Counted from the stretch's first letter, positions 1 through 7,953 are shown. The stretch: DNA of 10,648 bases from an uncultured Bacilli bacterium (GCA_947631525.1 CANRLQ010000029.1:1-10648); one strand, 5' to 3'. Made by a program: numbers and translations. Notes: a model not told the origin generated them from the sequence alone.

Positions 1-99
1 GTATTTGTATTAGGAGTTTCTTATTTTAATTCAATGAATTTTTCAGAAATGAATAATTTAGAAAATAACAATAATGAAATTATTATGAATAATAAATAA
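1..99 (+). CDS. C-terminal end of an unrecognised protein (partial)
   Basis: An open frame enters the window at base 1 and ends with TAA at 97-99, giving 32 residues. It starts with a short hydrophobic run (VFVLGVSYF) and ends in an asparagine-rich tail (ENNNNEIIMNNK), which could be the end of a membrane segment plus a polar tail. The start lies outside the window. There is too little sequence to assign a family. It precedes tkt by 60 bases on the same strand, with a separate promoter between them, so the two are probably independent units. That the frame is real is inferred from its strand, its clean stop and the promoter that begins directly after it. Confidence 0.5.
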   Translation, partial: VFVLGVSYFNSMNFSEMNNLENNNNEIIMNNK

Positions 100-103
100 A
101 ATC

Positions 104-132
104 TTTAAATTTTAATAAATATTTGCTATAAT
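104..132 (+). promoter_or_regulatory. Promoter of tkt with extended -10
   Basis: TATAAT at 127-132 is preceded by TG at 124-125, giving an extended -10 (TGCTATAAT). A weak -35, TTTAAA at 104-109, lies 17 bases upstream. Transcription should start near 139, leaving a leader of about 21 bases. The ribosome binding site GGGAGAGG (146-153) is 6 bases before the tkt ATG. Confidence 0.75.
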
Positions 133-159
133 ATAAATATAATAAGGGAGAGGTTAGAA

Positions 160-2106
160 ATGGATTATAATGTTATAGCAAATATCAAAACATTAGCACT
201 TGATATGATAAATGAAGCTGGTAGTGGACACCCTGGTATAACGTTAGGTGCCGCTCCTATTTTATATACATTATTTGCAAATCATATGAATATCAATGTT
301 AATGATGAGCATTGGATAAATCGTGATCGTTTTGTTATGTCTGCTGGTCATGGTTCAGCTTTATTATATGCAACTTTATATATGGCTGGCTATAATATAA
401 CTAAAGAAGATTTGGCAAATTATAGACAATTAAATTCTAAAACTCCAGGTCATCCTGAATATTTAAAAACACCAGGTGTTGATATTAGTACAGGTTCTCT
501 AGGTCAAGGATTTGCTTCAGCTGTAGGTATGGCTATATCTTCTAAAATATTAGGAGTAAAAACAAAAGTATCTAATGGTAAAAAATTAATTGATTATAAT
601 GTTTATGTTTTATGTAGTGATGGTGACTTAATGGAAGGTATTTCTTCAGAAGCAGCTTCAATAGCAGGAACATTGAAACTTAATAATTTAATTGTTCTAT
701 ATGATTCAAATAATATTTCCCTAGATGGAAAAACTAATTTAACTTTTAATGAAAATATACGTAAAAAATTTGAGGCAATGGGTTGGAATTCTATTTATGT
801 AAAAAATGGTGACAATATTAAAAGTATTAGTAAAGCTATATCAAAGGCAAAGAGTTCAAATAAACCTACAATTATTGAAATAAAAACAATTATTGGTAAA
901 GGTTCACAAATGCAAAATACTAATTTAGTTCATGGAAATCTATTAAAACAAAGTGATTTAGAAAATATAAAAGCTAATTTATTTATACCAAATGAAAATA
1001 TGTTTATTAATGATGAATTAAGAGAATACATGCGTAAAAAAATAATGGTTCGCGTTGATAAAAAATATAGAGAATGGGGAGAACATTTTAATAATTTAAA
1101 ACAAGATAAAGATTATCAAGAAATTTTTATGAAAAATGATTTTAATCTTTTAAATCATGATTTTTCATTTGAAAATGATTTTAAAGAAGAAATGCGAATT
1201 ACAAATCAAAGAATAATGCAAGTAATTTCTGATAATGTTTTCAATTTTATTGGTGGAAGTGCTGATACAGCAATGTCATCAAAGACATATTTAGATGGTA
1301 ATGATTTAACTTTTAATAATTATGAAGGTAAAAATATATGGTTTGGTGTTAGAGAAAATGCTATGGGAGCTATATTAAATGGTTTAGCAACAACATATTT
1401 TAAACCTTATGGGGCAACCTTTTTAGCATTCGCAGATAATTTAAAACCTTCAATAAGAATGTCTTGTTTAATGAATCTCCCAGTTACTTATATATTTACT
1501 CATGATTCTGTAAGCATAGGGCAAGATGGTGCTACTCATCAACCAGTTGAACAATTAGCTATGCTTAGAAGTATTCCTAATTTAGCTGTTTTTAGGCCAT
1601 GCGATGCGAATGAAATAATTGGTTGTTGGAATGTTATCTTAAACAGTAATTCTCCAGCTGCTTTAATTATTTCAAAAGAAGAAGTTCCTATTTTAAATGT
1701 AACTAAAAAAGAACAAGTTGATAAAGGTGCATATATTGTTGAAAATGAACATAAAAAATTAGATGGAATTTTAATAGCAACAGGTACTGAGGTTCATACA
1801 GCATTAAATATTGCTCGTGATTTATATTTGGAACATGATATTGAACTTAGAGTTATAAGTATGCCTTGCAAAGAATTATTTTTAAAACAACCAAAAGAAT
1901 ATCAAGAACGAATTATACCAACTGGTTATAAAAAAATTGTAATTGAAGCGGGTTCTAAATTTGGTTGGGAAGGTTTTGTATATAATGATAAGTATTTATT
2001 TACAGTTGATAATTTTGGCGTAAGTGCTAAAAAGGATGATGTTTTAAAATATTGTAATTTTGATTATAATACAATAAAAGAAAAAATACTAAATTTATAT
2101 AAATAA
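160..2106 (+). CDS. tkt: Transketolase
   Basis: Thiamine-diphosphate enzyme of the non-oxidative pentose phosphate pathway, moving two-carbon units from ketoses to aldoses in the cytosol. At 648 residues it is close to the family norm of about 660. The N-terminal TPP domain (about 1-270) shows SGHPG (H24), SAGHGS (H64), GHPE (H98), STGSLGQG (110-117), the cofactor motif SDGDLMEG with D154 and E159, N184 and VHG (H258). The pyrimidine domain (about 340-510) shows FGVRENAMGA with the activating glutamate E399, THDS (H448) and DGATHQPVE (D456, H460). The C-terminal domain includes EAGSKFGWEGF. Several usually conserved positions differ: GDG reads SDG, REHAM reads RENAM, EDGPTHQP reads QDGATHQP, and the phosphate-binding arginine near residue 506 appears to be lysine (ISKEE). 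The start is fixed by GGGAGAGG 6 bases upstream. A hairpin terminator follows, so it looks monocistronic. Confidence 0.96.
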   Translation: MDYNVIANIKTLALDMINEAGSGHPGITLGAAPILYTLFANHMNINVNDEHWINRDRFVMSAGHGSALLYATLYMAGYNITKEDLANYRQLNSKTPGHPEYLKTPGVDISTGSLGQGFASAVGMAISSKILGVKTKVSNGKKLIDYNVYVLCSDGDLMEGISSEAASIAGTLKLNNLIVLYDSNNISLDGKTNLTFNENIRKKFEAMGWNSIYVKNGDNIKSISKAISKAKSSNKPTIIEIKTIIGKGSQMQNTNLVHGNLLKQSDLENIKANLFIPNENMFINDELREYMRKKIMVRVDKKYREWGEHFNNLKQDKDYQEIFMKNDFNLLNHDFSFENDFKEEMRITNQRIMQVISDNVFNFIGGSADTAMSSKTYLDGNDLTFNNYEGKNIWFGVRENAMGAILNGLATTYFKPYGATFLAFADNLKPSIRMSCLMNLPVTYIFTHDSVSIGQDGATHQPVEQLAMLRSIPNLAVFRPCDANEIIGCWNVILNSNSPAALIISKEEVPILNVTKKEQVDKGAYIVENEHKKLDGILIATGTEVHTALNIARDLYLEHDIELRVISMPCKELFLKQPKEYQERIIPTGYKKIVIEAGSKFGWEGFVYNDKYLFTVDNFGVSAKKDDVLKYCNFDYNTIKEKILNLYK

Positions 2107-2115
2107 TTTAAAATT

Positions 2116-2144
2116 AAAAAAACTATTTATTTAATAGTTTTTTT
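2116..2144 (+). terminator. Rho-independent terminator after tkt
   Basis: A perfect 12-bp stem, AAAAAAACTATT (2116-2127) with AATAGTTTTTTT (2133-2144), closes a 5-base loop. It starts 10 bases after the tkt stop. The seven T residues act as the U-tract and the matching A-tract makes it symmetric, so it could also stop transcription from the other strand, although no minus-strand gene is seen here. Confidence 0.85.
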
Positions 2145-2152
2145 GATATAAT
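2144..2152 (+). promoter_or_regulatory. Extended -10 promoter of uvrC
   Basis: TGATATAAT is an extended -10 that begins at the last base of the tkt terminator. No convincing -35 is seen at 16-18 bases upstream, where the terminator stem lies. The predicted start near 2159 falls at the first base of the ribosome binding site AGGTGAT (2159-2165), so the leader would be only about 10 bases. Confidence 0.6.
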
Positions 2153-2168
2153 TTAATTAGGTGATAAT

Positions 2169-3947
2169 ATGGATCAAATTAGACAACATATAAAACAAAA
2201 ATTATCGTTAGTACCAAATTTACCAGGATGTTATTTAATGAAAAATAAAGATAATGTTATTATCTATGTTGGTAAAGCTAAAAAACTAAAAAATCGTTTA
2301 TCTTCTTATTTTAGAGGACAACATACTGGTAAAACTGCTAAATTAGTAAGTGAAATTGTTGATTTTGAATATGTTGTAGTTGGTAGTGAAACAGAATCAT
2401 TGATTTTAGAAATAAATTTAATTAAAAAACATGATCCAAAATATAATATATTACTTAGAGATGATAAGAGTTATCCATATATTGAACTTACAAATGAAAG
2501 TGTTCCAAGATTATCAATTATTCGTCATTTAGGTAGAAAAAAAACAACAGATAGATTATATGGACCCTATCCCAATGTAACAGCAGCTAGGGAAACTGTT
2601 AATTTATTAAATAGAATATATCCTTTAAGAAAATGTCGAACATATAATAAAAGGCCATGTCTTTATTATCATATTGGTCAATGTTTAGGATATTGTGCTA
2701 ATAAAATAGATGATAACAAAATAAAAGAAATGGAAAAAGAAATAAGAGAATTTTTAAGAGGTAATCATTCATTTGTAACAGAAAAATTAGAAAATCAAAT
2801 GAAAATGTATTCTGATAATTTAGAATTTGAAAAAGCTAAAGAAATAAAAGAATTATTAGATTATATTAAAATAACACTTCAAAAACAAAAGGTTGAAATA
2901 AATGATAATATCGATAGAGATGTATTTGGATATTATGAGTTTAAAGGCTATATGAGTATCCAAGTCTTCTTTATAAGAAATGGTAAAATTCAAGAACGAA
3001 TTGCTAAAACAATACCTTTAGTAGATACAGTATCTGAGGAACTAACAAGATTTATTGCTAGTTTCTATTTTAAAAATATCTTATTACCAAAAGAAATATT
3101 TGTACCTAGTATTGTGGATACAAATATATTAGAAAATTATTTAAAAATAAGTGTTAAAGCACCTATAAAAGGTTTAAAAGAAAAATTAGTCAATATGGCT
3201 TGTGAAAATGCTAAAATAAAAATAACAAATGATTATGAATTAATAAAAAAGGATGAAAATAAAACTATAAATGCCAATGAAGAATTAATGAATATATTAA
3301 AAATGGATAAATTAGATAGAATTGAATTGTTTGACAATTCAAATCTTTTTGGAACGTTTAATGTTTCTGGAATGGTTGTATTTAAAGGTGGTTTACCTTC
3401 TAAAAATGATTATTGTAAATTTAAAATATCTATAGATAAAAATGATGATTATGGAACAATGAGAGAAGTAATATATAGAAGATATTTTAGAGTAATAATG
3501 GATGATTTAGAAAAACCTGATTTAATTATCGTTGATGGTGGAATTGGACAAATAAATGTAGCAAGACAAGTATTAAAAGATTTAAATTTAAATATAAAAG
3601 TCGTAGGACTAAAAAAAGATGCAAAACATACTACTGATAGTTTACTTGCTAATGATCCAATTGAAGAAATAAAGATTGATAAAAAATCTAATTTATTTTA
3701 TTATCTAGAAAGAATGCAAGATGAGGTACATAATTTTACTATAAATTATCATAAAAAAATTAGAAGTAAAGGTTCATTAGAAAGTATATTGGATAATGTT
3801 GAAGGAATAGGTAAAGTAAGAAAAAAAGAACTTCTAAAAAAGTATAAAACAATAACTAAATTAAAAGAGTTATCTTTAGAACAATTAAATGAAATATTAC
3901 CTAATAGGGTTGCATTAAACTTATATAACTATTTAAAAGAAAAATAG
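2169..3947 (+). CDS. uvrC: UvrABC excinuclease subunit C
   Basis: Nuclease subunit of bacterial nucleotide excision repair; it cuts the damaged strand on both sides of a lesion held by UvrB. The 592 residues match the family length. Domains in order: an N-terminal GIY-YIG nuclease (about 15-95) with LPGCYLM, YVGKAKKLKNRL (Y33, R43) and the metal glutamate E81; a four-cysteine cluster C156, C164, C172, C176, the spacing of the [4Fe-4S] site of UvrC; a UVR motif (about 205-235) that contacts UvrB; an RNase H-like nuclease (about 380-535) with FDNSN (D389), IVDGG (D456) and DEVH (D518, H521); and a C-terminal helix-hairpin-helix DNA-binding region (about 536-592, VEGIGKVRKK). The residue after DEVH is N where R is usual. 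ATG is preceded by AGGTGAT with a 5-base gap after the core. uvrA and uvrB are not in the window. Confidence 0.97.
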   Translation: MDQIRQHIKQKLSLVPNLPGCYLMKNKDNVIIYVGKAKKLKNRLSSYFRGQHTGKTAKLVSEIVDFEYVVVGSETESLILEINLIKKHDPKYNILLRDDKSYPYIELTNESVPRLSIIRHLGRKKTTDRLYGPYPNVTAARETVNLLNRIYPLRKCRTYNKRPCLYYHIGQCLGYCANKIDDNKIKEMEKEIREFLRGNHSFVTEKLENQMKMYSDNLEFEKAKEIKELLDYIKITLQKQKVEINDNIDRDVFGYYEFKGYMSIQVFFIRNGKIQERIAKTIPLVDTVSEELTRFIASFYFKNILLPKEIFVPSIVDTNILENYLKISVKAPIKGLKEKLVNMACENAKIKITNDYELIKKDENKTINANEELMNILKMDKLDRIELFDNSNLFGTFNVSGMVVFKGGLPSKNDYCKFKISIDKNDDYGTMREVIYRRYFRVIMDDLEKPDLIIVDGGIGQINVARQVLKDLNLNIKVVGLKKDAKHTTDSLLANDPIEEIKIDKKSNLFYYLERMQDEVHNFTINYHKKIRSKGSLESILDNVEGIGKVRKKELLKKYKTITKLKELSLEQLNEILPNRVALNLYNYLKEK

Positions 3948-3973
3948 AAATTACTACTGTTTTTTGTTATAAT
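3945..3973 (+). promoter_or_regulatory. Promoter of trhP1-trhP2 with extended -10
   Basis: TGTTATAAT (3965-3973) is an extended -10. TAGAAA (3945-3950), 17 bases upstream of TATAAT, is a 4/6 match to the -35 and includes the uvrC stop codon. The predicted start near 3980 is 14 bases before ATG. GAGGTGAT (3983-3990) is the ribosome binding site. No hairpin terminator separates uvrC from this unit, so read-through from uvrC is also possible. Confidence 0.65.
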
Positions 3974-3993
3974 ACGGATGTTGAGGTGATATT

Positions 3994-4857
3994 ATGTCCA
4001 AACTTGTTACAATAATAAAAGATGAAAAACAAATAGAAGATTTATTAGAATATAGTGATGCTTTTATAATTGGAGTAAAAGATTTAAGTGTAAATATGCC
4101 TATTTATTTTGAAATGGATGAAGTAAAAAAAATAAATAAAAAAATAAAAGAAAATAATAAAGAACTATTTATTTCATTAAATAAAAATTTTCATACAAAT
4201 GAATTACCAAAATTAAAAGAAGTATTAATAGAAATAGAATCATTAAATATAGCAGGTATTTTATTTTATGATATAGGAATTGTAAATTTAAAACAAGAAT
4301 TAAATTTAAAAACAAATTTAGTTTGGAATCAAGAACATGCGACAACTAATTTTGCAACAGCCAATTATTGGCATGAACATAATGTAAATTATATGATTTT
4401 ATCAAATGAAATAACATTAAATGAAATAGAGGAAATAAAAGAAAATACGAATATAGAATTAATGGTAAATATTTTAGGATATACACCTATGTTTACTAGT
4501 GAAAGAAAATTAATATCTAATTATAAAGAAAAATTTAATTTAAATAACAATAATAGTAAATATTATTTACACAAGGAAAATAATATTTATCATTTAATAG
4601 AAGATAAAAATGTTACAACAATGTATTCAAGTGGTATATTAAACGCTTATAATGAATATTTAATTTTAAAGAGTAAAATAAATTATTTTATTTTAAATAG
4701 TTTTGAAATAGATAACGAAATATTTAAAAAAATAATAATTAGTATAAAAAATGAACAAACAAGTGAAGAAGAAATAAACAAATTATTAGTTAATACAACA
4801 AAAAACTTTCTACATAAAGAAACAATATATAAGGTGAAAAAATATGACAAAGATTAA
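3994..4857 (+). CDS. trhP1: Peptidase U32-family protein, TrhP1 (YrrN)-like subunit
   Basis: Member of the U32 'collagenase-like' family, of which the studied Bacillus pair YrrN/YrrO (TrhP1/TrhP2) makes 5-hydroxyuridine at wobble position 34 of tRNA from a prephenate-dependent route; they are not proteases in that role. At 287 residues it is slightly shorter than Bacillus YrrN (about 309). Family-like stretches are the barrel strand ILFYDIGIV, WNQEHATTNFATANYW, the ILSNEITLNEI stretch (usual form VLARELSLEEI), and the GYTPMFTSERKLISNY region. It contains no cysteine at all, unlike its neighbour, so it cannot carry the iron-sulfur cluster and is probably the partner subunit. It overlaps the next gene by 14 bases. 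ATG is supported by GAGGTGAT upstream. Assignment rests on motif resemblance plus position beside trhP2. Confidence 0.82.
   Translation: MSKLVTIIKDEKQIEDLLEYSDAFIIGVKDLSVNMPIYFEMDEVKKINKKIKENNKELFISLNKNFHTNELPKLKEVLIEIESLNIAGILFYDIGIVNLKQELNLKTNLVWNQEHATTNFATANYWHEHNVNYMILSNEITLNEIEEIKENTNIELMVNILGYTPMFTSERKLISNYKEKFNLNNNNSKYYLHKENNIYHLIEDKNVTTMYSSGILNAYNEYLILKSKINYFILNSFEIDNEIFKKIIISIKNEQTSEEEINKLLVNTTKNFLHKETIYKVKKYDKD
4831..4837 (+). promoter_or_regulatory. Ribosome binding site of trhP2 inside trhP1
   Basis: AAGGTGA lies within the trhP1 coding sequence, 6 bases before the trhP2 ATG at 4844. It fixes that start and implies translational coupling, with the two subunits made from one message. 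Confidence 0.75.
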
Positions 4858-6052
4858 AAAACCAGAACTATTAGCACCAGCTGGTGATTTAGAAAGATTA
4901 AAAATAGCTATTATATATGGTGCAGATGCTGTATATATAGGGGGTCCATCATTAAGTCTTAGAGCAAATGCTAGAAATTTTACATTCGATGAAATAAAAG
5001 AAGGCGTAGAATTTGCTCATAAATATAATGCTAAAGTATTTGTAACTATTAATATTATTTTACATAACAAAGAAATAAAAGAATTAAAAGAATATTTAAA
5101 AAATATCGAAAAATGTAATGTAGATGCTATTATAGTTAGTGATCCAGCTATAATAAAAATGGCTAAAGAATATACTAATTTAGAAATACATTTATCAACT
5201 CAACAATCAACAATGAATATAGAAGCATGCAAATTTTTTAAAAAAGAGGGAGTAAAACGCATTGTACTTGCTCGTGAAACAACATATGAAGATATAAAAG
5301 CAATAAGGGAAAATGTTAATATTGATATAGAATGTTTTATTCATGGAGCTATGTGTTCTGGAATAAGTGGTAGATGTGTTTTGTCAAATTTTTTAACTAA
5401 TAGAGATGCTAATCGTGGTGGTTGTAGTCAAATATGTAGATGGGATTTTGATTTGCTAGATGAAAATAAAAATAAAATAAAAGGTGACAAAGATTTTACT
5501 TTTTGTGCAAAAGATTTATCAATGTTAAAATATATTCCTGAAATGATTGATTTAGGTATAACATCTTTTAAAATTGAAGGAAGAATGCGTTCAGTTTATT
5601 ATATAGCAACTGTTGTCAATATTTATCGTAAAGTTATTGATGAATATTGTAACAATAAAGAAAATTATAAATATAATAAAGAGTATGAGAAGGTACTTAG
5701 AAATTGTGCTAATAGGGATGCTGTAGTTCAATTTTTCCATCATGAAAATAATGTAGATTGCAGTTATTATAATGGTAGAGTTGAAGTATCTAATCAAGAT
5801 TTTTTAGGAATAGTTTTGGATTATAATCCAAAAACAAAATATGCAACCGTTGAACAAAGAAATTATTTTAAAATAGGTGATGAAATAGAAATATTTGGAC
5901 CTAATATAGATATGATTTCCCAAAAAATAAATAGTATTATTGATGAAAATGGAAATAATATTGAAATAGTAAGGCATCCAAAACAAATAGTTCAAATATT
6001 AACTGATCAACCTGTTTATAAAAATAACATAATCAGAAAAAGATTAACTTAA
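4844..6052 (+). CDS. trhP2: U32-family tRNA hydroxylation protein TrhP2 (YrrO)
   Basis: Catalytic-type U32 protein, 402 residues, expected to act with TrhP1 in forming 5-hydroxyuridine at tRNA position 34. The N-terminus has the typical PELLAPAGDLERLK and YGADAVYIGG (about 7-34). The U32 signature is clear: ECFIHGAMCSGISGRC (163-178) followed by GGCSQICRW (192-200). C171, C178, C194 and C198 match the four iron-sulfur ligands known in E. coli TrhP. STQQSTMN (118-125) and SFKIEGRMRS (241-250) are also standard. A small C-terminal beta domain (about 315-398, LGIVLDYNPKTKYATVEQRN) matches the U32 C-terminal domain. The loop usually reading NRGFTTGF is changed to NRDAVVQFF. Older annotations call this 'collagenase' or 'peptidase U32'. 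Its order with greA downstream resembles Bacillus yrrN-yrrO-udk-greA, but udk is absent here. Confidence 0.92.
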   Translation: MTKIKKPELLAPAGDLERLKIAIIYGADAVYIGGPSLSLRANARNFTFDEIKEGVEFAHKYNAKVFVTINIILHNKEIKELKEYLKNIEKCNVDAIIVSDPAIIKMAKEYTNLEIHLSTQQSTMNIEACKFFKKEGVKRIVLARETTYEDIKAIRENVNIDIECFIHGAMCSGISGRCVLSNFLTNRDANRGGCSQICRWDFDLLDENKNKIKGDKDFTFCAKDLSMLKYIPEMIDLGITSFKIEGRMRSVYYIATVVNIYRKVIDEYCNNKENYKYNKEYEKVLRNCANRDAVVQFFHHENNVDCSYYNGRVEVSNQDFLGIVLDYNPKTKYATVEQRNYFKIGDEIEIFGPNIDMISQKINSIIDENGNNIEIVRHPKQIVQILTDQPVYKNNIIRKRLT

Positions 6053-6054
6053 AC

Positions 6055-6083
6055 TTGACAAAATGATTAATAAGTAGTATTAT
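6055..6083 (+). promoter_or_regulatory. Consensus promoter of greA
   Basis: TTGACA (6055-6060, a perfect -35) and TATTAT (6078-6083) are separated by exactly 17 bases. It starts 3 bases after the trhP2 stop. The predicted start near 6090 gives a leader of about 27 bases ending in the ribosome binding site AGAGG (6104-6108), 8 bases before the greA ATG. Confidence 0.85.
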
Positions 6084-6116
6084 TTTCAAGTAAATAAATT
6101 AGAAGAGGCGATAAAA

Positions 6117-6587
6117 ATGTCAAATACAAAAGAGATATATTTAACTGAAGAGGGTTTAAATGAAATTATAAAAGAACTAGATTATTTAAAGAAAGAAAGA
6201 AGACCAGAAGTAATACAAGCTTTAAAAGAAGCAAGGGCGCTTGGTGATTTATCTGAAAATGCTGAATATGATTCAGCACGTGCTGCTCAAGCTGAAGTAG
6301 AAAATAAAATAAAAGAGTTAGAAATAATGGTTGAAAATGCAGTTGTTATAAAAGAAGTATCTACAGATAAAGTTTCAATTGGTAATAAAGTAGTTATAAA
6401 ATATATTGAAGATGGAGATACCGATCAATATACCATCGTTGGAAGTAAAGAAGCAGATCCATTTCAAAATAGAATATCTAATGAATCACCTATAGCAAAA
6501 GCTATTATAGGAAAAGGAATTGGAGATATTGTTACTGTTGAAAGTCCAAATGGAAACTATGAAGTTAAAATAGAAGAAATATCATAA
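6117..6587 (+). CDS. greA: Transcription elongation factor GreA
   Basis: Binds in the secondary channel of RNA polymerase and stimulates cleavage of backtracked transcripts so that stalled complexes restart. The 156 residues are the normal family length. Residues 1-75 form the coiled-coil finger: YLTEEGL (8-14) and the acidic tip motif ALGDLSENAEYDSARAAQ (41-58) with D44 and E47, the residues that hold the catalytic magnesium. Residues about 80-156 are the FKBP-like C-terminal domain with ADPFQNRISNESPIAKAI and IGKGIGDIVTV. No key residue is missing. The gene has its own promoter and its terminator begins within the stop codon, so it is probably transcribed alone. Confidence 0.98.
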   Translation: MSNTKEIYLTEEGLNEIIKELDYLKKERRPEVIQALKEARALGDLSENAEYDSARAAQAEVENKIKELEIMVENAVVIKEVSTDKVSIGNKVVIKYIEDGDTDQYTIVGSKEADPFQNRISNESPIAKAIIGKGIGDIVTVESPNGNYEVKIEEIS

Positions 6588-6615
6588 AGTTACTTTTGTA
6601 ACTTTTTTCTTTTTT
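6586..6615 (+). terminator. Rho-independent terminator of greA
   Basis: An 8-bp perfect stem, AAAGTTAC (6586-6593) with GTAACTTT (6598-6605), closes a TTTT loop and is followed by a T-rich tract to 6615. The first two bases of the stem belong to the greA stop codon. Confidence 0.88.
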
Positions 6616-6627
6616 AACAAAATAAAC

Positions 6628-6656
6628 TTGTAATAAAATTAAATTTATTATATACT
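6628..6656 (+). promoter_or_regulatory. Promoter of tig
   Basis: TTGTAA (6628-6633) and TATACT (6651-6656) are spaced by 17 bases. The predicted start near 6663 gives a leader of about 20 bases that contains the AAGGAGG ribosome binding site. Confidence 0.78.
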
Positions 6657-6670
6657 ATATTAGTAAGTTG

Positions 6671-6677
6671 AAGGAGG
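6671..6677 (+). promoter_or_regulatory. Ribosome binding site that fixes the tig start
   Basis: AAGGAGG is a near-perfect Shine-Dalgarno sequence 5 bases before ATG at 6683. The frame is open further upstream to a TTG at 6668, but that start would translate the ribosome binding site itself (as K-E-E), so ATG 6683 is chosen. Confidence 0.9.
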
Positions 6678-6682
6678 AAATT

Positions 6683-7939
6683 ATGGCAAATAAAAATATA
6701 CATGAAATAACAATAAAAATAGATGGAGAAAAATGGCTTAAAGCAATTGATGAAGCTTTTAAAAAAGCAAATAAAAAAGCTAAAATTGATGGATTTAGAC
6801 CAGGTAAAGCACCAAAGGATATCTTTATAAAAAAATATGGTGAAACTAATTTATGGTTAGATGCAGCAGATATATGTTTACAAGATGCTTATACTAAGTG
6901 TTTAGATGAAAATAAAGATTTAGAAATTGTTGCTCAACCTCAAATAAGTTTAAAAGCTTTAACTGGTGAATATGTTGAATTTTTATTTACAATTACAACT
7001 AAACCAGAAGTTAAATTAGGAAAATATAAAAATTTAGGAATAAAAAAAGAAAGTGTTAAAGTAACTAAAGAAGAAGTAGAAAAAGCTTTGGATGAAATGC
7101 GAAATAGATATGCTGAGAGTGTTTCAAAAGATGGTAAAGTAGAATTAAATGATACTGCTATAATTGATTTTGAAGGATTTAAAGATGGAGTTGCATTTGA
7201 AGGTGGAAAAGGTGAAAACTATTCATTGGTTATAGGTTCAAATACATTTATTCCAGGTTTTGAAGATCAAATAATTGGAATGAAAAAAGGAGAGGAAAAA
7301 GATATCAATGTAACTTTTCCTGAAGAATATCATTCTGAAGAATTGAAAGGTCAACCAGTAGTATTTAAAGTAAAAGTAAACGATATTAAAACAACTGTTT
7401 TACCAGAATTAGATAAAGATTTCTTTGAAGACTTAGCTATGGAAGGAATCGATACAAAAGAAAAATTAATGGATCAATTAAAAGAAAACATAAAAGCTCA
7501 TAAAGAACATCATGCTGAAGATCATTTTATTGATTCATTACTTGATAAAGCAATTGAAAATATGACTGTTGAAGTGCCAGATGTTATGGTTGATGAAGAA
7601 TTAGATAGAATGATTAGACAATATGAAGAAAATTTAAAAATGCAAGGAATTACATTAGAACAATTTTATCAATTTACAAATTCTTCAGAAGCAGCACTTA
7701 AAGATCAAATGAAAGAAGAAGCTTTAAAAAGGGTAAAATCTAGATTACTATTAGAAGCAATTATGAAAGAAGAAAAAATTGAAGTTAGTGATAAAGAAGC
7801 CGAAGAAGAAGCTGATTCATTAGCTAAAAAATATCAAATGGCTAAAGATGAATTCTTAAAATTATTCGGTGGTATAGAAATGGTTAAATATGATTTAGAA
7901 ATGAGAAGAACTATTGAATTATTAAAGGACAATAATTAA
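6683..7939 (+). CDS. tig: Trigger factor (ribosome-associated chaperone / prolyl isomerase)
   Basis: Binds at the ribosomal exit tunnel and shields nascent chains; it also has peptidyl-prolyl isomerase activity. From ATG 6683 it is 418 residues, near the usual 420-430. The N-terminal ribosome-binding domain (about 1-110) carries the signature GFRPGKAP (37-44). The FKBP-type isomerase domain spans about 155-238 (NDTAIIDFEGFKDG, FIPGFEDQIIGMKKGE, FPEEYHSEELKGQ). The helical C-terminal cradle runs from about 240 to the end (LDKDFFEDL, VEVPDVMVDEELDRM). The N-terminus is a few residues shorter than in Bacillus, and the mostly encoded first strand begins at HEITIKIDGE. Glu/Lys-rich composition fits the family. 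It has its own promoter and terminator. The usual partner clpX does not follow. Confidence 0.97.
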   Translation: MANKNIHEITIKIDGEKWLKAIDEAFKKANKKAKIDGFRPGKAPKDIFIKKYGETNLWLDAADICLQDAYTKCLDENKDLEIVAQPQISLKALTGEYVEFLFTITTKPEVKLGKYKNLGIKKESVKVTKEEVEKALDEMRNRYAESVSKDGKVELNDTAIIDFEGFKDGVAFEGGKGENYSLVIGSNTFIPGFEDQIIGMKKGEEKDINVTFPEEYHSEELKGQPVVFKVKVNDIKTTVLPELDKDFFEDLAMEGIDTKEKLMDQLKENIKAHKEHHAEDHFIDSLLDKAIENMTVEVPDVMVDEELDRMIRQYEENLKMQGITLEQFYQFTNSSEAALKDQMKEEALKRVKSRLLLEAIMKEEKIEVSDKEAEEEADSLAKKYQMAKDEFLKLFGGIEMVKYDLEMRRTIELLKDNN

Positions 7940-7953
7940 TTGTCTTTTCTTTT
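7924..7953 (+). terminator. Rho-independent terminator of tig, overlapping the gene end
   Basis: A 10-bp stem with one G-U pair (7924-7933 with 7939-7948; core GACAAT/ATTGTC) closes a 5-base loop and is followed by a T-rich tract to 7953. The left arm lies in the last codons of tig and most of the stop codon is in the loop. Confidence 0.8.

Noticed and set aside
3948..3966. T-run after uvrC considered as a terminator
   Set aside because: The run CTGTTTTTTG has no GC-containing hairpin before it.
5591..5995. Two minus-strand open frames (5591-5797 and 5804-5995)
   Set aside because: They lie wholly inside trhP2, are Ile/Phe/Asn-rich low-complexity translations of AT-rich DNA and have no convincing ribosome binding site.
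3994..6052. Two U32 genes taken as secreted collagenases or virulence factors
   Set aside because: Neither has a signal peptide. The four-cysteine signature and the pair arrangement match the tRNA-hydroxylation proteins TrhP1/TrhP2.
6054..6090. Imperfect inverted repeat CTTGA...TCAAG after trhP2, considered as a terminator
   Set aside because: Pairing is broken after 5 bases and there is no T-tract behind it; the same bases are better explained as the greA promoter.
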